Shown: positions 32,070 to 44,409 of the stretch, piece by piece
Layout: each line of letters opens with the position of its first letter
How positions within the stretch are numbered: the stretch's first letter is position 1
NCBI RefSeq assembly: GCF_000335475.2
Contig: NZ_ANAH02000013.1
Span: 124,001-188,000 of the forward strand
From: Cystobacter fuscus DSM 2262
GTDB taxonomy: Bacteria > Myxococcota > Myxococcia > Myxococcales > Myxococcaceae
Length of the DNA stretch: 64,000 nucleotides
Direction of reading: 5' to 3'
Made by a program: the position numbers and the translations under genes
The notes under the pieces: model-generated
What the model was told of the DNA's origin: nothing
The model's database searches: none
The model's input: only the letters and a program-made list of their open reading frames with translations

Positions 32070-34663
32070 CTGCTCCCCTTCATGAGCCTGGTGGCACGTT
32101 CCTTCAACTCCTGTACGTGCCGAGCGGCCTGCTTCGTCCACTCCACTGCCCAGCCCTTCGAGCCCATGCGCGTGATGGCCGCCCGATGGCCAGGGAGCCA
32201 GGCCTGGACGTGGTTCCTCATCCATCCGGCGTTGCCCTGGGGGTCAATCCGGGCGGGGTGCAGGAAGTAGTGGGAAGCGGTGAGCACCACGTTGTCCGCG
32301 GTGGCCTTGCCGCTCCACGCGCGTTGGATGACTTTGCCCACGTCCAGCACGGCGCCCGCCGCCAGGGCGGCCGCGAGGGCGTGCAGTGGGTGGTCATCAT
32401 GGTCCTTGGCCAACTGCGTGTGTGTCGGATTGGTGCTCGAGGGATCGCTCAGGAAGACGGTCTGCGCATCGTCGAGGAGGTTGGCCGCGGATTGGATGTT
32501 ACCTCCCAGACTGGCCTGGAGGGAGCTCATCACCATGCCCACCGTCTCGCAGCTCAAGGTGGCGAGGGTGGGGTGAGCCTTCTCCAAACCATTCCACCAT
32601 TTGGACAGGCCGCCCAACGTGTCGCGGGTCTCCATGTATCCCTGATCCTCCAGGATGATCAGGGCGATCTTCGTTGCCGAACTCGTCTCGCCCGGGATGC
32701 ACGCGTGCTCCTTCTGCATCGATTCGGCGATGCCCAGGGTAAGGCTCGCCATGGTGTCCAGTCCGCCGAACTGACCACTGGTCAGGACCAGGGCGGAGGC
32801 ATCACCCGCCTTTGCACCCTTGGAGGGCACCCAGGGTTCCACCCAGGCGCCGAGTTGGATGAGCATCAGTTCCACGAAGTTCGTGTGACTGAAGAAGTCC
32901 TCCAGGGTGTGCAGCGCATGGCCGAAGTGCCGTAAGCCGTCATCCGTGCGCCCCAGCTTCACGGCCGTGCGCAATTGGGTGCTCATGTAGTGGAAGGCGC
33001 TGTAGGACGCCTCCGAGACGAGGTCCCCCGTAGCGCCAGGAATCTGGATGAGGCCGGGCGAATCCTGGCTCGTGAAGATGTAGCTGCGGCCATCGCCAGT
33101 CCTCTTTCGGCAACCCACCTGGGTGTAGAGCTGCCGGGAGACCTCGTCCTTGACGTCGGTACCGAAGTTATGACGTGCCAATGCCTGCCAGGTGAGCCCA
33201 TTCGCGCGGGCGATGCTGTCCAGCGTTTCCCCGTCCTTCACGCGGTGAGTACGCGGCGGCCGGCCTCCGGACAAGCCCCCGGTGCGAATGAAGTTCTTCA
33301 TCCGTAGGGAGTTGATGGCCAGTTCCTCGGCGCGGCAGGCGCCCCGGAAGGCGGGATCGATGGCACGGGCGTCCGTGATGCCGTTTGGATTGTCGATGTG
33401 CTCTTCGTTGCGGTAGACGCCCAGACGTTGGGCATCCACCCGGAACTTGGGCTCGTTCCCGAACTTCTCTCGTGCCATGACATCCACGATGCGCGTGATG
33501 GATTCTCGGGACAATTTCGCGGTGACCCGGGTACCCTTCTTGCGGACCAGCTTGGGGTCGACGAGCTGCGAATGGTCGCGCAGCCAGTTGCCAAAATAGA
33601 TGGCTTTGAGGTCATCGAGGTTGAATTTGGCGTCTTCTAGAGCATCCTCAATGGACTCATGTCCGAAGGAGCCCTCGCGTCCGGAGCCACGTCCCGCGCC
33701 GAAGTACTCCAGGTCTCCCGAACGGGCATCCTCCCTCTGCGCTGAATCGTTCAGGAAGCGTTGGACGGCTGTCGTCATCTCCGCGAACTTCACATCCAAG
33801 GCCACCGAGCTCCTGGCGGTGGTGTAGCGGGCGAACTCGCGGTGCTGCTGCCCTCGACTGTATCCGAAGTCGATGAGGGCATAGGCCACGCGGGCCCCCT
33901 CATCGAGGAGTGCATCTCCTCCGACGGAGGAGTAGTGCGTGCGCAGCAGCCGATCCAGATGATGGCCAAACTCCTCGATGAGACACACGAGCAGCTTCCA
34001 TGCCTCGATGTTGTCGCTCCGCGCCTGGAGCACGAGCCCACGGGAGATGAGGATGGAGCGGCTTGGACCGTGGTAGGCAGCCAGATGTCCATCGAGTTCA
34101 TCGCGGACGATGACAATCCTGGGTGTAGGCAGGGAGCTATTGAGCACGGCGGAGCGCAGGCGCTGGATGGCGGTTGGAGGGATGTCCTCGCCGAAGGTGA
34201 GCTGGAACCACGACAGCAACTCCTCCGGCGTCATCGACGTGATGAGCGAGTGCAGTTCCTCGAGGGCCAAGGTGCTCTGGAGCGCTTCGCCCTCCACGGT
34301 GACCCATGTAGGCGTGACCGAGGAGTTCCCGAAGGGTTTGGTGCGAGGCCGAGGCACCAGCGTGTTGTGACGAGAGAGCGAGTCCGTGGAAGGAGACTCA
34401 AGGGGTGGGGAGAGGGGGGGGACGGAAGGGTCTGCCCGCGGAATGCTCAGCACCTGCCCTACCCAGAGCAGACGGGCGTCCTGGATGCGGTTGGCGGCGA
34501 CGAGCGACTCCAGCGAGACTTGGTAGTCCTGTGCCAGCAGGGAGAGGGTGTCCCCTGAGCGAACCCGATGCGTTCGAGGCGTGAGTCCCAGTGGGGATGA
34601 TGGAGGGGACGCGTTATGCGAGGGCTTTGGAATGAAAGTGTGGTTTCGTGGATTGCCCGCCAT
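32066..34663 (-). CDS. Large LysM/Het-C domain protein, putative effector
   Basis: The 865-residue product has no signal peptide. Residues about 32-77 are a LysM domain (THRVRSGDTLSLLAQDYQVS), a second LysM-like repeat is at about 484-530 (THRVKDGETLDSIARANGLT). Between them, LIEEFGHHLDRLL near residue 238 resembles a zinc-peptidase-like EExGH motif. Het-C signatures follow: AIYFGNWLRDHSQLVDP near 370 and GHALHTLEDFFSHTNFVELM near 590-610. Fungal Het-C mediates heterokaryon death and bacterial homologs occur in secreted toxins. The gene is flanked by two paralogous lipoprotein genes, one overlapping its stop. I infer a peptidoglycan-targeting or cell-contact effector; this is not proven. Confidence 0.7.
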   Translation of the reverse strand: MAGNPRNHTFIPKPSHNASPPSSPLGLTPRTHRVRSGDTLSLLAQDYQVSLESLVAANRIQDARLLWVGQVLSIPRADPSVPPLSPPLESPSTDSLSRHNTLVPRPRTKPFGNSSVTPTWVTVEGEALQSTLALEELHSLITSMTPEELLSWFQLTFGEDIPPTAIQRLRSAVLNSSLPTPRIVIVRDELDGHLAAYHGPSRSILISRGLVLQARSDNIEAWKLLVCLIEEFGHHLDRLLRTHYSSVGGDALLDEGARVAYALIDFGYSRGQQHREFARYTTARSSVALDVKFAEMTTAVQRFLNDSAQREDARSGDLEYFGAGRGSGREGSFGHESIEDALEDAKFNLDDLKAIYFGNWLRDHSQLVDPKLVRKKGTRVTAKLSRESITRIVDVMAREKFGNEPKFRVDAQRLGVYRNEEHIDNPNGITDARAIDPAFRGACRAEELAINSLRMKNFIRTGGLSGGRPPRTHRVKDGETLDSIARANGLTWQALARHNFGTDVKDEVSRQLYTQVGCRKRTGDGRSYIFTSQDSPGLIQIPGATGDLVSEASYSAFHYMSTQLRTAVKLGRTDDGLRHFGHALHTLEDFFSHTNFVELMLIQLGAWVEPWVPSKGAKAGDASALVLTSGQFGGLDTMASLTLGIAESMQKEHACIPGETSSATKIALIILEDQGYMETRDTLGGLSKWWNGLEKAHPTLATLSCETVGMVMSSLQASLGGNIQSAANLLDDAQTVFLSDPSSTNPTHTQLAKDHDDHPLHALAAALAAGAVLDVGKVIQRAWSGKATADNVVLTASHYFLHPARIDPQGNAGWMRNHVQAWLPGHRAAITRMGSKGWAVEWTKQAARHVQELKERATRLMKGSR

Positions 34664-34801
34664 GGATGTCCCCCCCTTGCGTGCTCACCTGCGCGCATCG
34701 GTTGCGCCGCTACTGTGGCAAGGTGGAAGAGGGGGAACAAGGGCCTACGACTGATCGGTTCGCACAAGCGTTGTTGGGACCAGCAGTGCGACCGCTAACG
34801 A

Positions 34802-35362
34802 TCACTTCGAGATGCTGAAGGCCGTGAGAGAGCGGTCATGGCCATAATCGAGCCGCACATAAAAATCTCCCATGTAGTAGCTGAATATCCCGCCCATGTA
34901 GTCGCGGGCGAAATCAGAGCCTTTCTTGTCCCGATTGATTTCATGGATTTTAGACCGGCTGGTGACGGCGGCGCCATCCACGAGGAGTCGGCTCGTGAAG
35001 GTCTTGCGTGGCCAGTGCTCGGGCTCTCCCTCGGTATGCGGGGAGTGCCTCGTGCGGCCCAGCAGGACCTCGAAGGATTCAGGCCCGGGGTCCTTGGGGT
35101 CTCGATCGAAGAGTAAAAGACCCAGCTCGTCCCAGGTGAGGATGCCGTCCTCCTCCCGGCTGGGCGGACCGAGCACTCGCCGCCAGGCTCCGGTGTCCTC
35201 CCAGGGCAGGAGTTGCCCGTTGTAGCGCAGGGTGGTTCCCTCCACGGTGAGGAGCGGGTTCTCGGGAGTTCCGGGCGCGGGCGGGGGCGCGGGCGCGGGT
35301 TCCCGGCAGCCTCCCAACATCACGAGCAGGATACCCATTCGGATCCACGACGCGGCTCTCAT
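34802..35362 (-). CDS. Lipoprotein associated with the Het-C gene, possible immunity protein
   Basis: The ATG at 35362 gives 186 residues with a clear lipobox (MGILLVMLGGC) and a Pro/Ala-rich linker (REPAPAPPPAPG). The rest is a soluble domain of unknown family (TTLRYNGQLLPWEDTGAWRR, GILTWDELGLLLFDR, YYMGDFYVRLDYGHD). It lies 139 bases upstream of the Het-C gene on the same strand. Its decayed paralog overlaps the other end of that gene. A membrane-anchored protein repeatedly paired with a putative toxin fits an immunity role, which is an inference from arrangement only. Confidence 0.6.
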   Translation of the reverse strand: MRAASWIRMGILLVMLGGCREPAPAPPPAPGTPENPLLTVEGTTLRYNGQLLPWEDTGAWRRVLGPPSREEDGILTWDELGLLLFDRDPKDPGPESFEVLLGRTRHSPHTEGEPEHWPRKTFTSRLLVDGAAVTSRSKIHEINRDKKGSDFARDYMGGIFSYYMGDFYVRLDYGHDRSLTAFSISK

Positions 35363-35423
35363 CCTCGCTCCTTTTCCTCTGCCCCCGGTACCCACCGCTG
35401 CTGCGCTCCACGTCCGCCTCGAA

Positions 35424-35452
35424 GAGGAGGCCCCATGTCGCGGAGCCTCCTC
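35424..35452. terminator. Possible hairpin terminator after the glycerol transporter operon
   Basis: Eight-base arms (gaggaggc / gcctcctc) around a 13-base loop begin 13 bases after the stop of the substrate-binding protein gene. No clear T-run follows on the minus strand. Confidence 0.35.
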
Positions 35453-35464
35453 CTCGGGTGACGG

Positions 35465-37246
<1,782 letters not shown>

Positions 37247-37250
37247 CGGT

Positions 37251-37529
37251 CTACCCCCAGCGAGAAACGAAGACGAGGAACATCAACGACAGAGAGGTGG
37301 CCACCCAGACGGACGCATCCGTCAGGCCCACCCAGGCGAGGTGCAGGAAGGCGCTGCCCAGCAGCCCGACGAAGAGGCGGTCTCCCCGGGTGGTGCTCAT
37401 GGGCAGCAGGCCCTTGCGAGGCAGGGACGGGGAGCGGATTCCCCAGACGGTATAGGCCGCGAGCACGAGCGCGATGAAGCCGAAGAAGCCGGCCGTGGGC
37501 GGCGTCCACGCCATCCATTCCATGTCCAT
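37251..37529 (-). CDS. DUF2160 small membrane protein of the glycerol transporter
   Basis: The 92-residue product has three hydrophobic helices (FFGFIALVLAAYTVWG, LFVGLLGSAFLHLAWVGLTD, WVATSLSLMFLVFVS) and matches the DUF2160 family, found almost only in glycerol-type ABC operons, where it is called GlpU in rhizobia. Its role in the complex is unknown. The ATG at 37529 lies five bases after the GlpQ stop. Confidence 0.85.
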   Translation of the reverse strand: MDMEWMAWTPPTAGFFGFIALVLAAYTVWGIRSPSLPRKGLLPMSTTRGDRLFVGLLGSAFLHLAWVGLTDASVWVATSLSLMFLVFVSRWG

Positions 37530-37534
37530 GGGGC

Positions 37535-38322
37535 TCACACCCTTCCCAGGGCGAAGCCCTTGGCGATGTAGTTGCGCACGAAGTAGATGACCACCGCGCC
37601 CGGCACGAGCGTCAGCACGCCCGCCGCGGCCAGCACGCCCCAGTCCATGCCCGCCGCGCTCACCGTGCGCGTCATGGCGGCGACGATGGGCTTGGCCTCC
37701 ACGGACGTGAGCGTGCGCGCGAGCAAGAGCTCCACCCAGCTGAACATGAAGCAGAAGAACGCCGTCGCGCCCACGCCCGAGCGGATGAGCGGGAAGAAGA
37801 TGCGCAGGAAGAAGCGCGGGAAGCTGTAGCCGTCGATGTACGCCGTCTCGTCGATCTCCCGGGGCACGCCGGACATGAAGCCCTCGAGGATCCACACGGA
37901 CAAGGGCACGGTGAAGAGCATGTGCGCGAAGGCCACGGCCCAGGGCGTGTCGAACAGGCCGATGCTCGAGTAGAGCTGGAAGAAGGGCAGGAGGAACACC
38001 GCCGGGGGCGACATGCGGTTGCTCAACAGCCAGAAGAACAGGTGCGTGTCGCCGAGGAAGCGGTAGCGCGAGAAGGCATAGGCCGCGGGCAGCGCGAGCA
38101 GCACCGAGAGCACCGTGTTGATGCTCACGTAGGTGAGCGAGTGCACGTAGCTCATGCTCCACGAGGGGTCCGTGAAGATGGTGGTGTAGTTGTCGAGCGT
38201 GGGCGAGCGCGGCCAGGCGGAGAAGTCGCCCAATATCTCCTCGTTCGTCTTGAGCGACATGCACACCAGCCAGTAGATGGGCACGAAGCTCAGCGCCAGA
38301 TAGAGGGGGACGGCGAGGCGTC

Positions 38323-38326
<4 letters not shown>
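37535..38326 (-). CDS. glpQ: Glycerol ABC transporter permease (GlpQ type)
   Basis: The ATG at 38326 overlaps the stop of the upstream permease by 4 bases; the longer frame upstream is a shadow inside that gene. The 263-residue protein is a MalG-like permease with six helices and the EAA loop (GVPREIDETAYIDGYSFPRF) that docks on the ATPases. It pairs with the GlpP-type permease. Confidence 0.88.
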
Positions 38327-39189
<863 letters not shown>

Positions 39190-39228
39190 GAAGGGGGATC
39201 CTGAAGAAGGGGGTTCTCGTTCGGGGTT

Positions 39229-40303
<1,075 letters not shown>

Positions 40304-40317
<14 letters not shown>

Positions 40318-41422
40318 GCGCGGCCTCCTGGCGGGCGAGGGGCGGCGCGGCCACGAGCCGGCCTCCGGGGGCGAAGACGAACAGGCGCGAGGGCGGAGCG
40401 AACAGCTCCACGGGCGCGCCGAAGGGATGGCGGTGCACCCCGTCCACCTGGGCGGCGAGCGCGAGTCCGGCGTGCGCCGCGTGCAGCAGCGTCTCCGAGC
40501 CGCTCACCTCCTCCAGCTCCACGTGCGCGGGGATGCGCACGTCGGTGGGGGAGGAGGGGGCCAGTCGCAGGTGGTGGGCGCGCAGGCCCAGGCGGTAGCG
40601 CCCCGGCGCGAGCCCCTGGAGGTGGCCGGACAGGGGGAAGTGCACCTCGGGGGACAGGCGCAGGCGTGCGTCCTGGGTCACCTCCGCGTCCCACAGGTTC
40701 ATCTGGGGATCGCTGAACACCTGGCCCACGTGCTCGGTGACGGGGGCCTGGTACACCTCCAGCGTGGGGCCCGTCTGCAGCACGCGCCCCTCGTGCAGCA
40801 CCACCGTCTGGCCGCCGAGCAGCAGCGCCTCGGTGGGCTCGGTGGTGGCGTACACCACGACGGAGGGCCGGTCCTGGAAGAGCTGGCGGATCTCCGTGCG
40901 CAGCTCCTCGCGCAGCTTGTAGTCCAGGTTGGCCAGGGGCTCGTCCAGCAAGAGCAGCGAGGCGTCCTTGGCGAGCGCGCGCGCCATGGCGGTGCGCTGT
41001 TGCTGGCCTCCGCTCAGCTCCGCGGGCAACCGCTGCAGGAAGGGGTCCAGGCGCAGCGCCGCGGCGGTGTCGCGCACGCGCCGGTCCAGCGCCTTCGCGT
41101 CCAGCTTGCCCGCCAGCCGCAGCGGCGAGGCGATGTTCTCGTAGACGGTGAGGGAGGGGTAGTTGACGAACTGCTGGTACACCATGGCCACGTCACGCTC
41201 GCGCACGTCCACGCCGGTGACGTCCGTGCCGTTCACGCGCAGCGTGCCCCGGGTGGGCTTGTCGAGTCCCGCGAGCAGCCGCAAGAGTGACGTCTTCCCC
41301 GCGCGCGTGCGGCCCAGCAGCACGTGGAAGGAGCCGGGTTCGAGCGTCAAGTGAATGTCCGCGAGGTGGGTCTCTCCGCCGACCACGCGCGTGATTGCGT
41401 CCAGCTCGATGCCTTGCTTCAC
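40304..41422 (-). CDS. glpS: Glycerol ABC transporter ATPase (GlpS type) lacking the switch His
   Basis: The 372-residue protein is the first gene of the operon. It has Walker A GRTRAGKTS, a canonical signature LSGGQQQRTAMARAL and Walker B LLLLDEPLANLD, but the H-loop reads VVVYATTEPTEALLLGG, with no His where MalK-like proteins have THDQ. This is a known trait of the GlpS branch. The C-terminus is a TOBE-like domain. No regulator or promoter motif was recognised upstream. Confidence 0.88.
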
Positions 41423-41553
41423 CAGATGTATCCCTCGCTGCTCCAGGCCGGTGTCATCGCGCGCGCACTGTAGAGAGAAGGTTCTCGCCCGGTCCAGGGT
41501 CAGGCGAGTAAGGAGGCGGAATGTCTCGCCGTCCAGATTGTTGGAGGGTCCTC

Positions 41554-43728
41554 ATGCGTCCAAGGAAAACCCGCATGTTCCGTCGTCTCGCCCTGTTGGG
41601 GCTCCTGTCCGTCTCCGCGTGCAACCTGGAGGAGATCCTCGAGCCCGAGCCGGGTTCGCCCGCGAACACGGGCACGGTGAAGGGCACCCTGACGCCCTTC
41701 CGTCTCCAATCCGCCACGTCCCCGGCCGCCTGGCCCGAGCAGTTGAAGGATCCGGCGATCCGGCGGCGGCTGTCCGCCTCCCTGACGCGGGCCGTCACGG
41801 CGCAGCGGGCGGCGCGGCGCTCGGCTCTGTCCGCGGAAGGGACGCCAGGCGTGGACTCCGTCCCGGGTGAGGTCATCGTCCGCTTCGAGGAGGCGAACCT
41901 CTCCGAGTCCGAGGCCCTCTCGCGCGTGCAACTCTCCGGCTACCGCGCGGTGTACAAGGGCGCCATCACCGAGTACCTGCACCTCATCGGCTACGCGCCC
42001 CTGTATCCCGGGGTCATGCGGGCACTCGCGACGGAGGCGCTCGCCCAGTCCGTGCAGGGCATGCGCGGCGTGCGCTACGCGGAGAAGAACGCCCGGGTGT
42101 ACGCCTTCAGGACGCCCAATGATCCGGGCTACTCGCGCCAGTGGCACTACCGGATGATGAACCTGCCGGCCGCCTGGGACATCACCACGGGCTCCACCAG
42201 TGTCGCCGTGGGCATCATCGACTCGGGCATCGTCCGGCACCCGGACCTCAACGGCCGTGTCGTGCAGGGCGTGGACCTCATCTCCGATGTCGCCACCGCG
42301 GGAGACGGCGACGGGCGCGACATGGATGCCACGGACATGGGCAAGGACCAGCCCAACGGAAGCTCCTCGTGGCATGGCTCGCACGTGGCGGGCACCATCG
42401 GCGCGGTGTCCAACGAGGGCGCGGGCGTGGCCGGGGTGACCTGGGCGGGTCCCCTCGTTCCCGTGCGCGCGCTGGGCAAGGAGGGCGGCTCGTTCGCCGA
42501 CATCGCCGCGGGCATCCAGTGGGCCGTGGGCCTGCCGGTTCCCGGATTGAGCACGAACCGCAATCCCGTCCAGGTCATCAACATGAGCCTCGGCGGGGAG
42601 TCTCCCCCGAGCCAGGTGCTCCAGGAGGTCATCGACAACGCCGTGTCGAAGGGCGTCATCATCGTCGTGGCGGCGGGCAACGACAACGTCGACGCGAGCG
42701 CCTTCTCTCCGTGCAACCAGGACAACGTCATCTGCGTGGGCGCCACGCGCTTCAACGGCAAGCGCGCCAGCTACTCCAACTACGGCGCCGACGTGGACGT
42801 GATGGCCACCGGCGGTGAGGTGTCGGAGGACCTCGATGGGGATGGCAAGCCGGACGGCGTGCTCTCCCCCATCCTGGACGACGACAACACGCCCGTGTGG
42901 GCCTACTACCAGGGCACCAGCATGGCCGCGCCGCACGTGGCCGGCATCGTGGCGCTGATGAAGGCGCAGAACCCGGCTCTCACCTCGGACGAGGTCGAGC
43001 AGATCCTCATCGCGACCGCGGATCCGGCGAGCAAGTGCGGCGAGGGCTGCGGCGCGGGGCTCGTCAACGCCCAGGCCGCCGTGTTGGCGGCCAAGAACGG
43101 GTTGGATCCGTCACGCCCATCGGAGCTCGGAGTGGGGGCCAACCAGATCTCCTTCCTGGGCACCAGCACCCAGTCGCTCGCGGTGCGCAACCTCGGCGGC
43201 GGCTCGCTCAAGGTGAGTGTGAAGGCCTCGGGGACGTACGCCTCCGCGCTGTCCTTCCCGAGCGGCAACACCGTCACCGTGTCCGCCTACCGCTCGGCCT
43301 CGCTGCCGGTGGCCGTCAACACCTCGGGCCTGTCGCGTGGGGAGTACCCGGCGCAGCTCACCCTCACGGGTGACAACGGGCAGTCGGCCACCGTGGCGGT
43401 GAAGATCCAGGTGGGCAGCCTCGAGGACAAGGACATCATCCTCGCCTTCTTCTTCGAGGACGCCGCGGGCGAGCTGAAGCTCGAGGAGGAGGGGTTTGCG
43501 CTGGTGCCCGCGTCCAGTGGCTACTCCTACAGCATGAAGCTCACTCCGCGCACCTACCTGGCGATCGCCACCATCGACGAGGATGGGGACGAGGAGTTCT
43601 TCGAGGACGGAGAGCGGTTGGGGGCCTGGCGTGACCCCGCCAACATCGAGCCCATCGAGGTGAGCACGGGCCGGACGGTGAGTGGCATCAACTTCGCCCT
43701 CACCCCCACCGAGTCCTCCCCCGACTAG
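41554..43728 (+). CDS. Subtilisin-family (S8) protease, lipoprotein
   Basis: The ATG at 41554 was chosen for its GGAGGG ribosome site; an upstream ATG at 41521 lacks one. The product is 724 residues. It has a lipoprotein signal (LLGLLSVSAC), an I9-like propeptide (PGEVIVRFEEANLSESEALS ... GVRYAEKNARVYAF) and a complete S8 domain: Asp in VGIIDSGIVRHPDL, His in SWHGSHVAGTIGA, Ser in YQGTSMAAPHVAG. C-terminal to this are two beta-rich domains (from about residue 520), the last with an acidic loop (DEDGDEEFFEDGERLG). It is probably a surface protease used in predation or matrix turnover. Confidence 0.93.
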   Translation: MRPRKTRMFRRLALLGLLSVSACNLEEILEPEPGSPANTGTVKGTLTPFRLQSATSPAAWPEQLKDPAIRRRLSASLTRAVTAQRAARRSALSAEGTPGVDSVPGEVIVRFEEANLSESEALSRVQLSGYRAVYKGAITEYLHLIGYAPLYPGVMRALATEALAQSVQGMRGVRYAEKNARVYAFRTPNDPGYSRQWHYRMMNLPAAWDITTGSTSVAVGIIDSGIVRHPDLNGRVVQGVDLISDVATAGDGDGRDMDATDMGKDQPNGSSSWHGSHVAGTIGAVSNEGAGVAGVTWAGPLVPVRALGKEGGSFADIAAGIQWAVGLPVPGLSTNRNPVQVINMSLGGESPPSQVLQEVIDNAVSKGVIIVVAAGNDNVDASAFSPCNQDNVICVGATRFNGKRASYSNYGADVDVMATGGEVSEDLDGDGKPDGVLSPILDDDNTPVWAYYQGTSMAAPHVAGIVALMKAQNPALTSDEVEQILIATADPASKCGEGCGAGLVNAQAAVLAAKNGLDPSRPSELGVGANQISFLGTSTQSLAVRNLGGGSLKVSVKASGTYASALSFPSGNTVTVSAYRSASLPVAVNTSGLSRGEYPAQLTLTGDNGQSATVAVKIQVGSLEDKDIILAFFFEDAAGELKLEEEGFALVPASSGYSYSMKLTPRTYLAIATIDEDGDEEFFEDGERLGAWRDPANIEPIEVSTGRTVSGINFALTPTESSPD

Positions 43729-43806
43729 CCGCCTTGGCCAAAGGTGGACACTTGCGGGCCGGGCGGGTTCCCCGGCCTTCTCCCCACATCCATTCTTGGA
43801 GGGGTG

Positions 43807-44409
43807 TTGCTTTCCCTCGAATCCCCGAACCTGTTGCAGTCGTTGAAGGCCGGAACCCGACCCCACCATGAGCGCGCCGAGAGCGTGGTGCGTCTCATGG
43901 CGCCGGACCTCTCCGTGTCCGGCTACCGCGCGCACCTGGAGGCGCTCCACGCGCTCCATGCCTTCCTGGAGCCGGCCGTGGCCGAGCACCTGGAGGTGTC
44001 CCATCCCGAGCTGCGCGTGAACGAACGCCGCAAGCTGCACCTGTTGCGCGAGGATCTCCTGGCGCTCGGTCACGACGAACTCTCCCTGGCCCGGCTGCCG
44101 CCCCTCGCGCACCCTCCCGCCGTGCCCGGGGTGCCCGAGGCGCTCGGGGCCCTCTACGTGTTGGAGGGCTCGACGCTGGGAGGTCAACTCATCCTGCGCC
44201 ACCTCGTGCGCCACTTCGAGGGCACGCCCGTGGGGCGCTTCGCTTTCTTCCGGGCCTATGGTGAGGACGTGGGTCCCATGTGGAAGTCCTTCGGTGACGC
44301 CCTGCTGCGCGCCTGTCCCGAGCCCGCTCTCGCTCCCCGTGTCATCCGAGGGGCTCAGGCCACGTTCGACGCTTTCGAAGCCCGTTTCCGTGAGGTCGCC
44401 CGTTCATGA
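43807..44409 (+). CDS. bphO: Bacterial heme oxygenase (BphO type)
   Basis: The TTG at 43807 was chosen because GGAGG ends four bases upstream; GTG at 43804 is too close to it. The product of about 200 residues is a BphO-like heme oxygenase with the proximal-His region LKAGTRPHHERAESVVR and the distal-helix motif YVLEGSTLGGQLI. It makes biliverdin, the chromophore for the bacteriophytochrome encoded next; the stop codon overlaps the bphP start (ATGA). Confidence 0.88.
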   Translation: MLSLESPNLLQSLKAGTRPHHERAESVVRLMAPDLSVSGYRAHLEALHALHAFLEPAVAEHLEVSHPELRVNERRKLHLLREDLLALGHDELSLARLPPLAHPPAVPGVPEALGALYVLEGSTLGGQLILRHLVRHFEGTPVGRFAFFRAYGEDVGPMWKSFGDALLRACPEPALAPRVIRGAQATFDAFEARFREVARS

